A stretch of 64,000 bases of DNA from Nematostella vectensis (taxonomy: Eukaryota > Cnidaria > Anthozoa > Actiniaria > Edwardsiidae). The position numbers and the translations under genes are program-made. Numbering within the stretch: the stretch's first letter is position 1; the number at the start of each line of letters is the position of its first letter. Positions 37,130 to 51,360 of this stretch are shown piece after piece. Location of the stretch: contig NC_064035.1 of assembly GCF_932526225.1 (NCBI RefSeq), positions 3,595,501-3,659,500 of the forward strand. The letters are read 5' to 3'. The notes below the pieces were generated by a model that ran no database searches, was not told where the DNA came from, and saw nothing but the letters and a program-made list of their open reading frames with translations.

Positions 37130-37400
37130 TTCCTTGCGTGCATTGCTTGCCTTGCGTCCCGCGAATGTCCCGCGAGTGTCCCGAGCTCACACAGCATCTC
37201 TCTTCCTCTAGTTTACGTCTATTAGAGACGCTGTATCGTCTGTCTCGCGAATGTCCCGCGACTATCATATCTCTTTCCCTAACTTATGTCTGTTGTCCGT
37301 GACATTTGTCCCGCGAGATCCCTTAAACGTCCCGATCTCACACCTCATCCCTCTTCCTCTAATTTGTCTTTTAGAGGCGCCGTAACGTCTCTCTGTATGT
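37130..37400. repeat. Diverged repeat of about 110-130 bp with CCCGCGAATGTCCCGCGA blocks
   Basis: TCTCTTCCTCTA, TTAGAGACGCTGTA or TTAGAGGCGCCGTA, and CCCGCGA blocks recur two or three times. Confidence 0.65.
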
Positions 37401-40400
37401 GTATCGTGGCTAGCGTATTTTACAGGGCGCCGTAGAGTCTGCGTCGGTCGGTGGTACGACTTCACACCTTACGGTAGCACCGACACTTTGGACTGATATC
37501 TATGAGGTGCTAATCACGTGTGGCTGTAAACAGTACTCGACTCGGTCAGCGGGACGCCCAGTATGGCGTCCAAGGGCAATCTGGACATCACATAGCTAGA
37601 CGTTAGGTGCCTATTGTTTGCTTTGGCTGTTTGGTTTTGGTCTTTAGATGTTCGCAATACCTCACAACTTATGTTGTAGAAAGTTCGCACCAATTTCTTA
37701 GGCTTGGATAAAGTGCAACAAGTTGTAACCTATCTAAACTCAAGTAAAACATTCCACAGTTTTTTTTTTTTTTTTCTAGACTAGACTTGGGCTACACCCC
37801 GATAACACTTAATGCGTTTCCTAGCCCAAAAGCACAAGAACTTTGAGTCAATATTGACCGCGAATGAGATAGGCACCGATGAGTCTTGCTGTTTTGCGAG
37901 GTGTTTTTTTGAGTTATAGCTAATCGTAGAGTCGTTCTGTTCCCTGTTCAACAAGCCTCATACATTTATCGAAAAAAGTGCCCACCTCGCCATGTCACCC
38001 TTGTTACTCTCGGATTTTGTGTACACCAAGGCGGGACGTTGGCGCCGGACTATCGCCGTATGTTTGCGTACCCTAAAGCTGGGCTACTTGACGGAACAAA
38101 AGAACACGGACGTATGGTGTTAGGCGTATTAGGCGCGTACAAAGCTGATTTAGTTATTAACAATAAGATAAAGAAGATTTGAATAGTCATTTAGAATTAG
38201 CTTCTGCTCTAAGCTGGCCATAAATTTTGAGTTGTCGCCGAGGAGTAGCGCCTTACTTGGATTAGTGTTCAGTCAAGCGGGAAAGCAAAACCGGGGTGCA
38301 AAACTGCTAAAACACTAACACTTTGGAAAAAAAAAAAGAATGCAGTGTATATTGCTTTGTGAACATTATATCTTGACTTAATAAACCGGCCCGCCATCCT
38401 GGCGCGTTTAACGGCTCTCAGAAATTGATGGATGACTTTGTTGACTACTTCTAAGCATCACCCTGAGATAGCTAACAACTAGAAAAAAGCCAAATCACGT
38501 TTATGCGTAAAAAGCCGTTTTATACGGTAATGAGGTCCTTGAATGTCCGTTATATAGAGGGAGCTCCTTATATAACAACCCCTTGATTACATTATTGGAT
38601 AGCATAAGGTCACATCTGACATGATTATTGTACGCGATTACAGCATGTCAGCTATAGCTTGTCCCCGTCCGTGTATTTTCTTGACCTTACACGAATAACT
38701 TCACGTAAGAGTGTCATACCATCGATATCAATGTTTATTCTTGAAATAGCACAGTAACCCGAATACAAACAGGCGTTGAACACGAACTTCGCAATAACTG
38801 CGTTAGACGAATCCAACGCGTAGACTATATGTATGTGTAGATACACCCCTTCAAATGAGATAAGAAATATATGTGATAGCATTTTTGCCTTATAGTTGCT
38901 GTGTACAAGTCATTGTCCGTACCACCACTAGTAGTAGGGCTAATATTGGATCGACAGTAAGGAGTCTCGTTCTAGTAGAACGGTGCAAATTAGGAGTTTT
39001 CGCCGCGAACAGGTGTTCTCGTGTACGTCTGTCTGTCCCCCGCCACCCATGCTCTGTGTTATTAGTTCCTATCTTTGTAAATCGATATCTCCTTACTAGT
39101 GTACTCATTTATTTTTCCGGATTCAAAGAAATGCTTGCGATTCTATCCGTAATCTTGTAATCCCCATGTTTTCGTATCCCCGTACGTAAATTTAATATCT
39201 TTTCATGCGATTAGCGGATTTCAATAATTGCTGAAATTGAAAAATCTTTTGTCAGATTGCATTCCATCGCTGCAACCTGCCGCCCGCACTCTCCCTTCTA
39301 ACCGTCCGTCGTTTGACTGTATTCGGTCTCAAGTTTTTCCTCTACGTCAAGAAACAACGTCTGTGACAAAAATGCTCGGTTTTAGGCTAAAGAGACAGGG
39401 CTACCGTTCGTTTGTAGCCTTATACACGTGTAAAATGCTATCGAGGATTGTCCTTGCGGTGGACGTAAGGCATCTAAAATGATTAATGGTGATTCTAAGA
39501 TGTCAGCATCCTGGGACATCGTTCTGATAAAGCTAGATTAAGGCTTTTAAGCCATTTTTCATTTTTTGAATGACCCGACTGACAGACTACATCGGAAGTG
39601 AAGGCAAATTCCTAAATTTGTAAAGTATCCCTGCTCAAAACACGTTAAACAATCAACACGAAAACTTTGGACAACTGCTGTAATGATAAGACAAGTAACG
39701 AATCAAACTTTGTTACCGGATTGCTTTTTTATTAGTTTGCGGATTATTTTTCACGTGATATTGTAATTTATCTCCCTGCATGATTCGAGTGCAGGATAAA
39801 TGACGACGTTTAATAATCTGAAGGAGCTAGGCACCAAACATTGCACACACAACATGTACAAAGTCCACTACTATTATCATAACCCCAATCAAACATCGCC
39901 AAACTTTCCGCGTATGTGGCGTGCACGCTTGCGTCTTACATTTTGTAAGTTTGTAGAGATTCGAACTTGCAAGTAAGGTGTCTCCGTGTGTTTACCTCTC
40001 TGAGACATGTTGGACGTTAGCCCAGTGGCGCCCCAGACCTCTTAACGCGAAGTCCTGGCTACAAGTGACACTTGTGTAATAAGACAAGCTTTTAACCCCT
40101 GATTAACGAGCCATATGTTTTTCCTACCAAGAGAGTTAACTCTACTCCCCCCACAATCAGCGTTAGAAATGCATTCTCAGCTACAAAGCCCTGTTAGCAA
40201 GATCAACTATACAATGCAGCATAGAATGGGCCTGTAGTTTTTTTCTGTCGAGGGCCTGTTAGTGTGTTCGGAATCTGCGGTATTCTTAAGTTGTCATGAA
40301 TTGTTTGTTTTGGAAGGCTTGTTAGCACGCATTCGCGAAAAACAGGTTATTTCTTTGTAAAGGAAGTTAGGCCGCGTCTGATATTTCGGGTGACAGCGTC

Positions 40401-40635
40401 GGTAAACCATACAACGGACCTCTATGCAATTAGACGGGACTCCCTTCGGGATAACGAGGGGCTATGTGCGTGAGTTTGTCTTGATTTGTTTATTTGTTTT
40501 CCGTTCGTCATGTGCAAGGAAGGTGGTTATCTGGCGACAGTGGGACCGTTTGTGTGTTGCGCTAGCTCGTGTTGATGTTATTTTGGCAAACAGTGAATGA
40601 AGGTTGTTTGCCCTGGGCACCCATCGTATCCACCC

Positions 40636-40747
40636 GTCTGCCTTGACAATGCACTGAATCAGATACAAAGAATCGTCCAGGGGCTGTAAGAGTCTGCCTT
40701 GACAAAGCACTGAACCAGATACACAGACTCGTCCAGAGGCTGTTAGA
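40636..40747. repeat. 56-bp tandem pair
   Basis: GTCTGCCTTGACAA starts copies at 40636 and 40692. The copies share TCGTCCAG and GGCTGT ends. Confidence 0.85.
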
Positions 40748-42270
40748 GGCGCGAGATGACAGTGGTTTCAGGCAAAAAGGGGGGAAGAAGTTGGGCTACC
40801 ATCTATGAGATGATTCTTTCTTGTCTGATGTGTCGCCTAATGTGCTACTTTGTGACAGATATGTTAAAAAGTGATCAGATGTTAAAAAGTGATCATCCTG
40901 TACGTTTGGCATTGCAAAGGCTCTATAGAAAACTTATCTTCTGAAAGACACAGTGGCAAGGAGCCACCTGCCAACCTAGCTAGATCTTTTTTGGAAAATT
41001 TCTTTCACAATCGAAATAAGGCCATAGATCAGCACAAGGTTTTGATGGCTAGCTTGAAGCTGACCCCCCCCCCCCCCCCTCTGAATACAACGAGGAAAGT
41101 TTTTATTGTCGAGACTTAGGGACTTTTATTGCTCTCACTACAAAGGCGAAACTTTTAAGGTTAGCCCAACGCTTAGACTAAACCCTCCGATAAATATGAC
41201 AATTTGGCCCCCATACGACAACTAGTGTCGAAACTGGTTTCACAAAAAGCACACAGCCCATTGACTCATTGTGTATGATGACAAGAAGATAAAAGGGTAC
41301 TGCTGGCAATAAGAACTGTAATATGTGTGCGGCTTGAGGGGGGAAGTAAATCGAATTATTTGGTCCCCCCGTAAAACCAAGGAAAACATGCACAAGGAAT
41401 GTTAAAAACACTGTTTATTCACTTAAGGCCTTGCAATATTGTTACAATGCCTAACAACGCTAACAAAATTACTTTCATTACACGCTTGAAATAAAAGTAT
41501 ATGCCCTGTACATTCTCTATATTCTCATTTAAAATAATAAATAGTAATTTCAGTAATCTTGAACAAGTCAAACGTCAGAATAATATACAATGATATGTGC
41601 ACGTAATTAAGGGCCGTTAGATGCGCTAATGAACGCAGACGCCTTGAAAATAGATAACGACTTCTGCCCTGTACTCGATGAGCTGGTCAGGGCGCTTGGC
41701 GGGAGAACACCAAAAATTGCCAGAAACAGTCTGCGAAAACTTACCATCAAGCTAATCCGCCACCATATAGTATCTCTATGAGTTTACTATGACTTCCTAT
41801 CAAGTATATGTTGGTTACAGTTCCACTAAAAGCCATAAATATAGTTCACACCCTCATCAAAATCTAGAATGTTAAAGCTTGATTCTACGCTTTCGCGAAG
41901 TTTGAATTTCTCGCGAATTACGAGTTTTACAAAGGGCTTTCTCGCTAAGTTGTTTGTCAAGCTTTTATTCCGTACAAAGAACACAATGCGTAACACTATA
42001 AAGCTGAGTGTTTCCCGTGAATACTATGAATTCGCCGTACCATATGGGCTTCACGGCACGTGTTGCGAATTACACAATACCCGGGATCACTTTTATCGTC
42101 CGACCCCGTCTGTCAAGCCCACGGCGCTAGCCGAAATGTTTACTTAGATGGTGTACAAAGTTGTTCGGTAATCCTTTTGGAGGCTTTTCATTATTGTCAG
42201 CAGAATACCGTGAGCATCAAAACTAATAAGATCGATTAATAGAAACAAAGATTCAGGAACAAAGAACTCC

Positions 42271-42276
42271 TTTATT
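42271..42276 (-). promoter_or_regulatory. Candidate poly(A) signal for goosecoid
   Basis: AATAAA on the minus strand, about 620 bases past the goosecoid stop codon. Confidence 0.4.
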
Positions 42277-42896
42277 CCTGATTTTGAACAAATTAGTTTT
42301 CATAAAGTTTTCTGAGCAATTCCAAATTGAAAAAGAAGACATTGATCTAGATTCTGCGACACGTGAGGAAATTCTCAATGCATTCCCACCTTTTCAGCAA
42401 AAGCATAATGTTTTATCAAAAAAGGGGTAGTTTATCCATAGTAAGATTCTCACCAAGTTAACTAGATGTAACAAAATATCACCTAACTACGATGGACAAG
42501 CTCAGCGTCAGTGCTCTTGGAGGAGTGTGCCTACAAATGAGATCTGCCGCTTTGTACAAGGCATGTTCTCCGAGAATTGCATGCTATCCAAGTGAAAAAT
42601 CCTTTGCACTACCTTTACAACGCACCACTAAGATAACACTACCTTGACTTGTCTTTACGAAATTGCATGCTGCTATAACGATGCCTCAGCTTCCTAGTTA
42701 CAATGCCCTCTTATTCGGCTCCTATTGCTCTGAGTTGCTTTATGATCAGGAGTAACCATTAGAAGACGCCCTGTCATCTCAGATGGCGATCAAGCTGCTT
42801 TCATTCGTGTGGTACCGCATTCGAAATAAGAACATCACTCTTCTCATATGCTTAATTCTGTACACTTTGATATTTAACTCATGTTCCACAATCCTA

Positions 42897-45800
42897 TTAA
42901 GAACAGAAGGCAATGTTATGATGATGAGAGTTTGAGCTAAAGCCACAGAGCAACTCTTTACTCGTCAGGCTCGAGCTACAGTCTTTGATAAGGTTAGAGT
43001 CTCTGTACGCGGTCACAGGGCTGCTCGGTTTCTCAATTGACTCGCACATCTCGGGATTCTCTTCTGTCAGTGGCGAGTCCGCTTGCTGTAAAAGGTCCTC
43101 CTCATTTGCCTTTTTGGAGTCGACGGCTTCGCGTTTTTGCTTTCTCCATTTGGCTCTTCTGTTTTTGAACCAAACCTAGGAAAGGCAAGAAAAGATACAT
43201 TAGAATGTTTTTTTGGATACAAATATTGTGGCCACTATATTCTCTAAAGAGAATCCCTCCCTTCGCGCGCCTATCTCCGGGAACATCCCGTTTCCAGTAA
43301 TTCTTCTTTCAGGGTCAGACTATGTGATGTGGAGATTGCGGCCAAATGTCTTAGTTAAGCTGACGCTCTTAATCTTTTGTCGACTAAAACCCCAGACTTT
43401 TAACAGTACCATTCAACTTCCTAGCCAGGCTTAACCTTTACCAAATAATAGCCATCGGAATATGCTTAACAATGACTTGATAGCGCCACCGCGGGTCAAA
43501 GGCTGTTACTTTGTTGTTTAAGCCCCAAGGACGATAGAAATCACTGCGGTTTTAACGCACATTCAAGGTTAAGATGCGCCTCTGATCAATCGGCAGTATT
43601 GGTCACTTGGCGTATGATTTATCATTTAGTTCTGCGGACGACATGTGACCTTCATGAAACAAGAACTTACGGCTAATACTCGAACTGTTTGGCGCCATCT
43701 GTTAAACTTTTCCTCGTTTTTGCTCCTTTTTTGTTGCTATCTCACAAATTATTATACTTTGGCATTTAGAAAAGATAATGTGTTTTTATTTTAAGGATAT
43801 CGTGGATATATTTACGCCAGGACTTTGAAGTGTGTTGGCGCACTCACAAGTGTTGTTAACTGGGAGCTCTCATGTTCAAACTAATACCTCGTGACGACAA
43901 AAAGACTCCTCTTCAGGAAACTAAGCTGGCCACAAACATACTATAATCAGATTAACTAACACCAGATCTCTGTTATGAATCCTTCAGCAAAATGGAAAGG
44001 GGTTTCTATGCAAAGCGTTCTTAATAGGTTTTTTTGTACCATTATATTTTACCGCAACTAGAGAGGCCTTGTTTGTTTACTATGCAAGACTAAAGAGTCG
44101 AAAATATTTGTTTCAGCTATGAGAGATATATGAGATACCTAAACAGTCTGTATCACAAGGTCTACGAGTAAGGCGGTTACTAGTGAATCTTACTATAACT
44201 TTTCTTTGTGTTTTTGGAATGCATTCGGGCGGTATAGTTCAACCGAATTGAAAGGTATCCTCCGTCTGTGTTGTCTGCAAAAAGACAAGTTTCCTTTAAT
44301 TGTCTATGTTTTATAAGATTTGCCAAGTTTGCGATTTCGTGTATCAATAATATTGGGGTCGGTATAGTATTTAAGGTAGCGTTCTGATATATTTATTGAC
44401 TAAGGGCCACCAATATCAGCGATTGGTTATTAGAAAAGTTTCGCATACAACTTGTTCTAGAAATCTTTAGATTTTCTTTAAAAAAGCTTATATTTTTGTA
44501 ATACAGATATTTACAGCCAATGTTTGTAAACAGAAGGAGGACAAACTTTGTTTTTGTCTTGTATTTGACCTCATTTTAACCAAATCACTTCGACTATGAC
44601 ATAGGTATGCCTAAGAGATGAACAGGGATGACTTTTGTGATACCTAAACACAACTATCAGCCTTCTAAAACGCTTTCAAATTCAAACCTAAAAAAGACAT
44701 TTGTAAAACTTGAGTAATTCTTGGGTTTTTGCTGATGTTTTTTTATGATTTTGTTTTTTTATGATAGTTTTGAGAAGGTATTTAGTTTTATCCGGATGGC
44801 ATCTCTGATAGTTGCTTATACAGATCAAAGCAATACTATTTCGTTTATGGGTTATATTCCTCGGCTATTTTCTCCTTATATTCTCATTTGAAAAGCATGG
44901 ATCGCAAAATAGTTAATGCACCAAAAACTACCGTTTACGGCCTTCAGACTTGCTCGCTACAAGGTAGACCAGCTAAAGTGATTAAACTCAAATGTCCTAC
45001 AATGATTTGATTCCATTTTAAGTGTTCTAAGTCTACATGGGGTTAACCCTTATGTATTCATCTTTTTGTTCCTACCATAAAAAGCTCGGATGAATAGAAT
45101 ACGGGTACTATTAAGAGGATTGCTCTGGATGTTTTGGGATATTTTGTGATGCGTGACAAAGAAACGATGCACAATGAAGAAACATGCTCCTTGCGCGCGG
45201 GAGCAACTGCATTAACCACATTCATTCTACAGAATTTTGCAGAGAAAAATCCTCTAAGTAATGGAAGACTAAGCCAGCAAACGGAACGATGGAGGAATAA
45301 AAGAAGGAATAAAAATGCCCCACCCCGACAAATGTAAGACTGTTTACATCAAGCAGCCAACTAACCAAGATTACTAAGAGTATATGCGGGCTTGCTTTGT
45401 TATGTTTAGCTAAACACGGAACTAAAGCGCTTAATCAGAATCTGTTAGGCTGAAACCTTGCTGTGATGTTTTAGACGTGAGAACAGAGTAATGGCTTGGC
45501 GTATATTTGTATCCAAACATGGTTTGTTGTGTTCCGCTCGACATGAATTTCACGAAAACTGCAACTAGCAAAAACGGAGAACAATTCAAACACTTGCTGA
45601 GCGCAATGTACAAACAGCCCAAGGGTCGCTTACAAAACAAGCTCCCTGCTGAAAAACACCATATTGAATACTATTTAGCTCATGAGTAAATACAGAAGCT
45701 TTTGAGAGGTGTAACTAAAAGCATCGATCATTCAGACGTGGCCTTCGCTTCGACTTGCGAAGCAGCCACCACGTCTAGGCTGTGAACGCTAGAATCGATC

Positions 45801-47460
45801 ATTTGTGATTCTCACCGAGGTGTGAGGCGCGGACGGAGACGAAAGTCTGCAATTTGTACAACGAAACAAATGAATCTTTTTATCAATTTACACACGGGTC
45901 TATACAAAGCCATAAATCATACCTTCGCGTATTTGTGAAATGGTACCAATGACAGCTCCTATTGTAACGCGGGCTAATTTTCGTATAGAATCCTTTAAAC
46001 ATGACGACTTTGATTTGGCATTCTCCGAGCACGTTTTGGGTTTGATACGTGGTTAGTGGTGATTGTTGGAGTTGGGTCCGTTCGTGGGACGGCACGGAGG
46101 AAGGACCATGCCCCTTGTTCTCTGGGCAGGCAGCTCGCTTGAAATCATTAATCTTCCCCCACGACAGCTCACCCTTAACGTATCTACCGCACATTTATAA
46201 AGATTAAAGGGCCCGGCGCTTGTACTTTGTCCATAAACCTGGCAAATAACTTAAGCCCAAATCATATTTATCTACAGAACAGAAAAATAACTTATAAAAA
46301 ACTGTCATGATTCGGGGCTGCCGAAGAAAAGATCCCGAACAGGACGTGATCCCTGTCACCTCTACCCTAACCTTAGTCACAAAAACGCGTGAAAAATCTT
46401 TCCGCTGCTGTTCCGCCTGGCCCGCTTGCTCGTAATAATCGCGTCAAGTCCGCTGTTACACGCTGGGGTGCTAGGAGCCGGAGAGGTGCCTTGAAAGGGG
46501 CAGCTTAGCTTCATTAATTGGCAGTCAATTTCCAAATAAGCGACCTAGCTGTCCTATAAAGGACACAACTCATAAGCGCGTAGGTTCCCTTCCACTCATT
46601 TTATATTTTGAACTTAAATTGAGGGTGCTGACCATCGTTTGGGTTAATTTGATGAAATAAATACAATAGCCACAAGTTGCACATTAAATGGCAAATCCGT
46701 AAATACATTCCCTGAGAGGGCCGGGGTTCATGAGCCACAAGTTGAAGGATATCGTGAAATTGAACTCGGCCTACAACATACTGTGGACGAGCAAGCGTTC
46801 GAAAAGCACTCTGCGGTTAGCTTACCTCTACTCTCTCTTCTTTTAAATCAACTTTCATGGCGAGTTCCTCTCGCAGCAGCACGTCGGGGTAATGCGTCTT
46901 CTGGAAGGTTGTCTCGAGTAACTCTAGTTGCTCCTCTGTAAATATCGTTCGGTGTCTTCTCTTGCGCTTTGGCTGGGACCTGAGTACGTCCGCATACCTC
47001 GGAAAGCCTACTGGTGAAAAAAGGAGAGTGTAAAATGTTTGGCTTATATTGACGAGAGCACAAAGTGGCGATCTGTTGCGCGCTGACATACGCTCGCCGG
47101 CTGGTTCGGATTCTTGGATTAAGAGCTTGCAGGAACGTAGAGTTTAGCATTAGTCCATCCCGCACTTAAGAATAGACGAAACATTGTGTTATTGAAACGT
47201 GTCATTGGCCTGAGTAGAGGGGATCCTTATTTATGAGCTTTGACATGTTTTGAATGGAGAACCTTATGGCGCGTGTTAGTCACGGTAGTAGCGCACCACG
47301 AAGGCAGGGGTGACTTACCGAGATAGCCTGGCGGTGCGGGGATAACAGGGTACGCATGCGAGAACAAGCACGGTGCTGGGGCCGCACTACAGCGAGGACG
47401 GTATGTAGGCCGAGATAGGATACTATCAATTGTAAATGAAGACTGGAACGACGATGACAT
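42897..47460 (-). CDS. GSC: Goosecoid homeodomain transcription factor
   Basis: Goosecoid is a paired-class transcriptional repressor of axial and organiser patterning. Exons: 47460-47319, 47010-46826, 43175-42897, giving 201 residues. An eh1-type repression motif, FTIDSILS, lies at residues 9-16, as in other goosecoid proteins. The homeodomain is about residues 64-123. Its start [20 protein letters not shown] and recognition helix [17 protein letters not shown] have Lys at position 50, the goosecoid/bicoid-type specificity residue. The second intron (3.65 kb) falls between homeodomain positions 46 and 47, an intron site shared by many paired-class genes. The tail is Ser/Glu-rich. The start at 47460 puts eh1 at the extreme N-terminus; an in-frame ATG at 47490 would add ten residues. 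The two introns differ greatly in size (308 bp and 3.65 kb). Confidence 0.94.
45734..45776. repeat. Imperfect hairpin in goosecoid intron 2
   Basis: AGACGTGGCCTTCGC and GCGAAGCAGCCACCACGTCT are inverted arms with one bulge. The block is flanked by direct repeats of ATCGATCATT. Confidence 0.6.
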
Positions 47461-50400
47461 ACTAACGGTGCTATTATCGTAGAGGTACATGAATACACCG
47501 CGCTGCACAACTCGGTTCACGTTCTCGCGCCGACTGACTAATAGCTTCTGTATGCCGCTCGTTTTGTGGCGTAAAGGGATTTGGGAATTACTTCCAGTTA
47601 TTATCCATTACGTCACGGGCCGACGCTGGTGTGAGCCACGCTCCAGCTAGCCACCCCGAGCTCGCCTCAGCCAATCAAAGACCTCCATCTTAATTGGTAT
47701 TTGATTAAGAATAACACGGCCGCTGGCGCCGAAGTTTCCCCGAGCGGTGTGTTAATATATTTGCTGTCAATGTATATCTTTAGTAATAGGGCGCGAGTGT
47801 TACCCCGCCACACGGACAGCGCCTGACACTCACACAATGCAAGCTCCGCCTTCCTAATTTAGAAGTTTATGTAGAAGGCTAGAATGCCTCGTAATCCCTT
47901 TACGTTGTCGAATCCCCTCACAGACTTGAAATACAAAACCCAGACGTAAAAAACCCTCTGCAATATCCACGATTCTATTTTCGGACTTTCCTTATCCTCA
48001 TTTTCACGTACGGTCTTATTTCACTTTTATGTTTCTTGCGATTCTTAGGCTAGTATTTGCTGAGAAATTCAGGAAATCTCGTCGCGTTGTTCCGGGTCCG
48101 GTTACCTATACGCGGAAAAGCTTAACCAAAGGATCACGTCCAACGATAGCGGTCTTGCGTCCATCTGTTTGTGCAGTGCGTTAAAACACAACGCAACACC
48201 CAAAAAAGCCAACAAACAACCCCGAACACGAATTCTAAGTGCATTTATGAAGTTTATTTTAAGTTTGGCGTAAAGAATGTGATATTCTGGGGCAAGGCTG
48301 TGTAAGTTGGTAACGACATATCGCTTTCTGTATTGTCACATCTTGGAAGAGGTCCCTCAGACTGTCGGTGGTGTAATCTCACAAATTCTAGTGCGAATTA
48401 AAAATCGCTATAATTACTTAATCAGCGGACTCATTAGACGGGCTTTTGCCTATCCCTCGTCAACTTCTGTCCGCGTATTATTAAACAGTCCGCTGTTTTA
48501 GTCCGCCCAGCGAAATCCTAAATCCTTAAATCGTCGTTGAATGGCCGTTGAAGGCCCAGTTTAATGACGGCATTTTCTAGCTCGTAATTCTTGCGTTTTG
48601 ATTAATTCTCGGTGTTGTTTTTCGCCGTGGGGGGACTTTGCAATGCTTTGTTGGCTTAATAAACTTCTTTAGTTTTGTGTTTTTGGCACCTTTTCAGGGG
48701 GTATATTTGTAGTAATTCTTTGCACAATAATTTAATCATTACGTTAGTTGTTCTTGTTGGGCGCTTTTGTTCCGGCCACTTGTTTAATCTCCGTTCATTT
48801 TTTTAATCTTCCAGCGAATGTTTGCGCCAAAGAAAAAAAATAAAACTTGCGAGGTTACCCAGAAAGACTCTTCTGTGGTTTGATTCTACAATCGCTAGGC
48901 GTTTACTTTAATTTCTCTACCATTCCATTATTTTTAATCAAGTTTAAGGAAATTCGGTAAGGTCCAAAAGATTAAAATATTTTATGGTTATTGTGCTATG
49001 GTTTTGAGTAACAACTTAATCTTAGTCAAGTTTCATACCATTGTGAAATCTAGTAGTTTATAGGGATTTCGCGTCCCGTAATCGATAAGCCAACCAACAA
49101 ACACCTCCACATTTAGACCCCCTAGAGTTCCAGTAGCATCAACATCACAATGAATCAAGCCAGAAAGCCAAATAGTCCCTGAAGGCCTTTAGAATCTGTG
49201 TTTAACTTGACACAAGTGAATAACAAAGGCATACAAGAGGCATCCGGGTGCGAACCAAGCGAGCACTTGGGGAATGAGTGTAGAGGTAACAGATGGCGAG
49301 GTAGGGTTTCCATCCTATCTTTCTACATCGACTGCTGTTTATCTTTCATATGGATCAAGGTTACTCTTCTCACAAGAAGTAATACGGACAAAGATACAGT
49401 CAGTACAATAGCAATCTTACCCAGGAGTCCACAGCTAGAGGCATTTATATATAGCATCTAAAATAGCGAACTGTAATGGATCAAGAGTGATGGTTAGAAA
49501 AGATGATTTGTGTTTAAAGGGCGGACCCAGTAGTGGAGAAGTTCATTAAATCAGGCAGGTCGACGTCTTTTGACTTTTTTTTAATCTCAAGTTTTTTTGG
49601 GACTTGTTTGATTCATAAACTTACCAATGAATAAAAAACTCATTTTATTTCAAACTTCTTATCCGCTGTTGTAAGTTCTGTGAAACAATAGTGGGTTCTC
49701 TCTAGGAAATATTAAAGGCATTTAAATTTAGATGGCTTCTGTCAAAAGAAAATATATTTATAAACCAATTTTCTGAGATATATTTGTATCATGGATTACG
49801 CTATTAACAAAACTACATCCGTCTCTGTCTCTAACAAAACCCTGAGTTGGCACTTTGTTTTTTCTATTTAATTTGTTAATTAGGTCCTTGAATCATTCTA
49901 AACTTCGCAATTTCCTGCATGGTTGCTTAACTCTTTTCCTGTTTTGATTAAGCCCGCTGCGAATTAGCAAATGGTTTCTTTGTCAAGTAAAGTCATTTTT
50001 CCCTCGAAGCCCCATCCTTTCCACGAAATTAAGAACGATAACGTCAAGAAGGCCTATTATTCTTGTAAGATTTTAAATATCCTCTTTAAAATTCGGAACT
50101 TTCTTGACTTTCTTCCCTCTTTCAAATGTTTTGCCAAGACAGCAATGGACTTTTTAAAACATTTTTAGATGTTGTGAGTTTTTTGTGCCTTGCTGTGAGT
50201 AAAACGCTTTTTTGTTCTTTCTCAGTGCAGCTTTGTTTATCGTTTTTGTTATGAAACGAGTACTCAAGTTAAAGGGTATAGGCCAAACACATTTAAGCCA
50301 ATTGTCCGTGCGCAAGGGGCAAACAGCCTATATCATACGTCCTTTCTTTTATTCGTCTAATGAAGCGCAGCGAAAAGACAGTGTCTTCTTAAATAACTAT

Positions 50401-50962
50401 CGTCCATGCAGGTGTCGTGGCGAGGTTACTCACTAGGTCGAACTTGACGGACCTTCAGATTAACTATAATGGGCTCCGCAAACTTAAACAGATAGCAAAT
50501 GAAAACTAAATAAAGACGGAAGAAGGGAGCTAGTTCCAAGATTTATCAAACAAGTAAAATATTCTACCTATTTTAATGCTATGTTGCAATTTAACGATGT
50601 TCGTAGTTTCACACTTGTAACCTTGTTATTTTTCAAAACCAAAATGATTAAGAAACTGTATAGTCAACGCATTTAAACGTTCTGCTTGAGCTCATTCTAT
50701 TTTTAGTGAAAAGCAAGGGGAGACCCATGGGTGTTCTCTGCGCAGTTTCATAAGAGGTGCGAATAGCTCCTGACATACGCGTCCCCCAGGGCTAGTTAAT
50801 GACGCCTTCAACCTAAATCTTGCGATTCCTTAAATCTTCAAACTCACCATCTGTTACAAAGTATACCCGAATTTGGTCTCAATCATTATGGATGATGAGA
50901 TAAATAATATTACCGAACAAGAACGGTGTTTGTACAGCATATGCCATACAGAGTCATCATTA
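47461..50962. other. Upstream region of goosecoid, no gene recognised
   Basis: The first several hundred bases are the presumed goosecoid promoter, relatively GC-rich up to about 47850. Several TTAAT/ATTAA homeodomain-type cores occur around 47690, but such cores are frequent by chance. ORFs at 48307-48501, 49198-49461, 49971-50168 and 50212-50436 are short, lack domains and are judged random. Confidence 0.45.
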
Positions 50963-51275
50963 CGCCACCTCTCTATAACATATCATGACTTGTTTTAGAC
51001 GCCACCTCTATATAACATATCATGACTTGTTTTAGACGCCACCTCTCTATAACATATCATGACTTGTTTTAGACGCCACCTCTCTATAACATATCATGAC
51101 TTGTTTTAGACGCCACCTCTATATAACATATCATGACTTGTTTTAGACGCCACCTCTCTATAACATATCATGACTTGTTTTAGACGCCACCTCTATATAA
51201 CATATCATGACTTGTTTTAGACATCATGACTTGTTTAAGGGACCTCTCTATAACATTATCATGACTTGTTTAGGG
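50963..51275. repeat. 37-bp tandem array
   Basis: The unit CGCCACCTCTCTATAACATA, then TCATGACTTGTTTTAGA repeats about seven times. It alternates between CTCTCTATAAC and CTCTATATAAC versions and ends in two degraded copies. Confidence 0.92.
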
Positions 51276-51360
51276 ACGAATATCGTTTGTGCACAGGGAG
51301 CCCTTTCCCAGAAGAATTTTGGCACTTTCGAGTTAAAAAAAAAATCTAAATTGGTTACAT

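Larger units (their letters stand above)
36566..42896. other. Intergenic between ZNF106 and goosecoid, no gene recognised
   Basis: This follows the ZNF106 3' UTR. Diverged repeats of CCCGCGAATGTCCCGCGA type lie at about 37130-37400. A 56-bp tandem pair lies at 40636-40747. A poly(C) run lies near 41060. ORFs here are under 100 codons, mostly overlapping, with no domain or splice support. Goosecoid 3' UTR probably occupies about 42270-42896. Distal enhancers for goosecoid could lie here but nothing in the sequence shows them. Confidence 0.5.

Noticed and set aside
45134-45337. 67-codon frame in goosecoid intron 2
   Set aside because: It has no domain, splice partner or codon pattern. It lies antisense inside a large intron.
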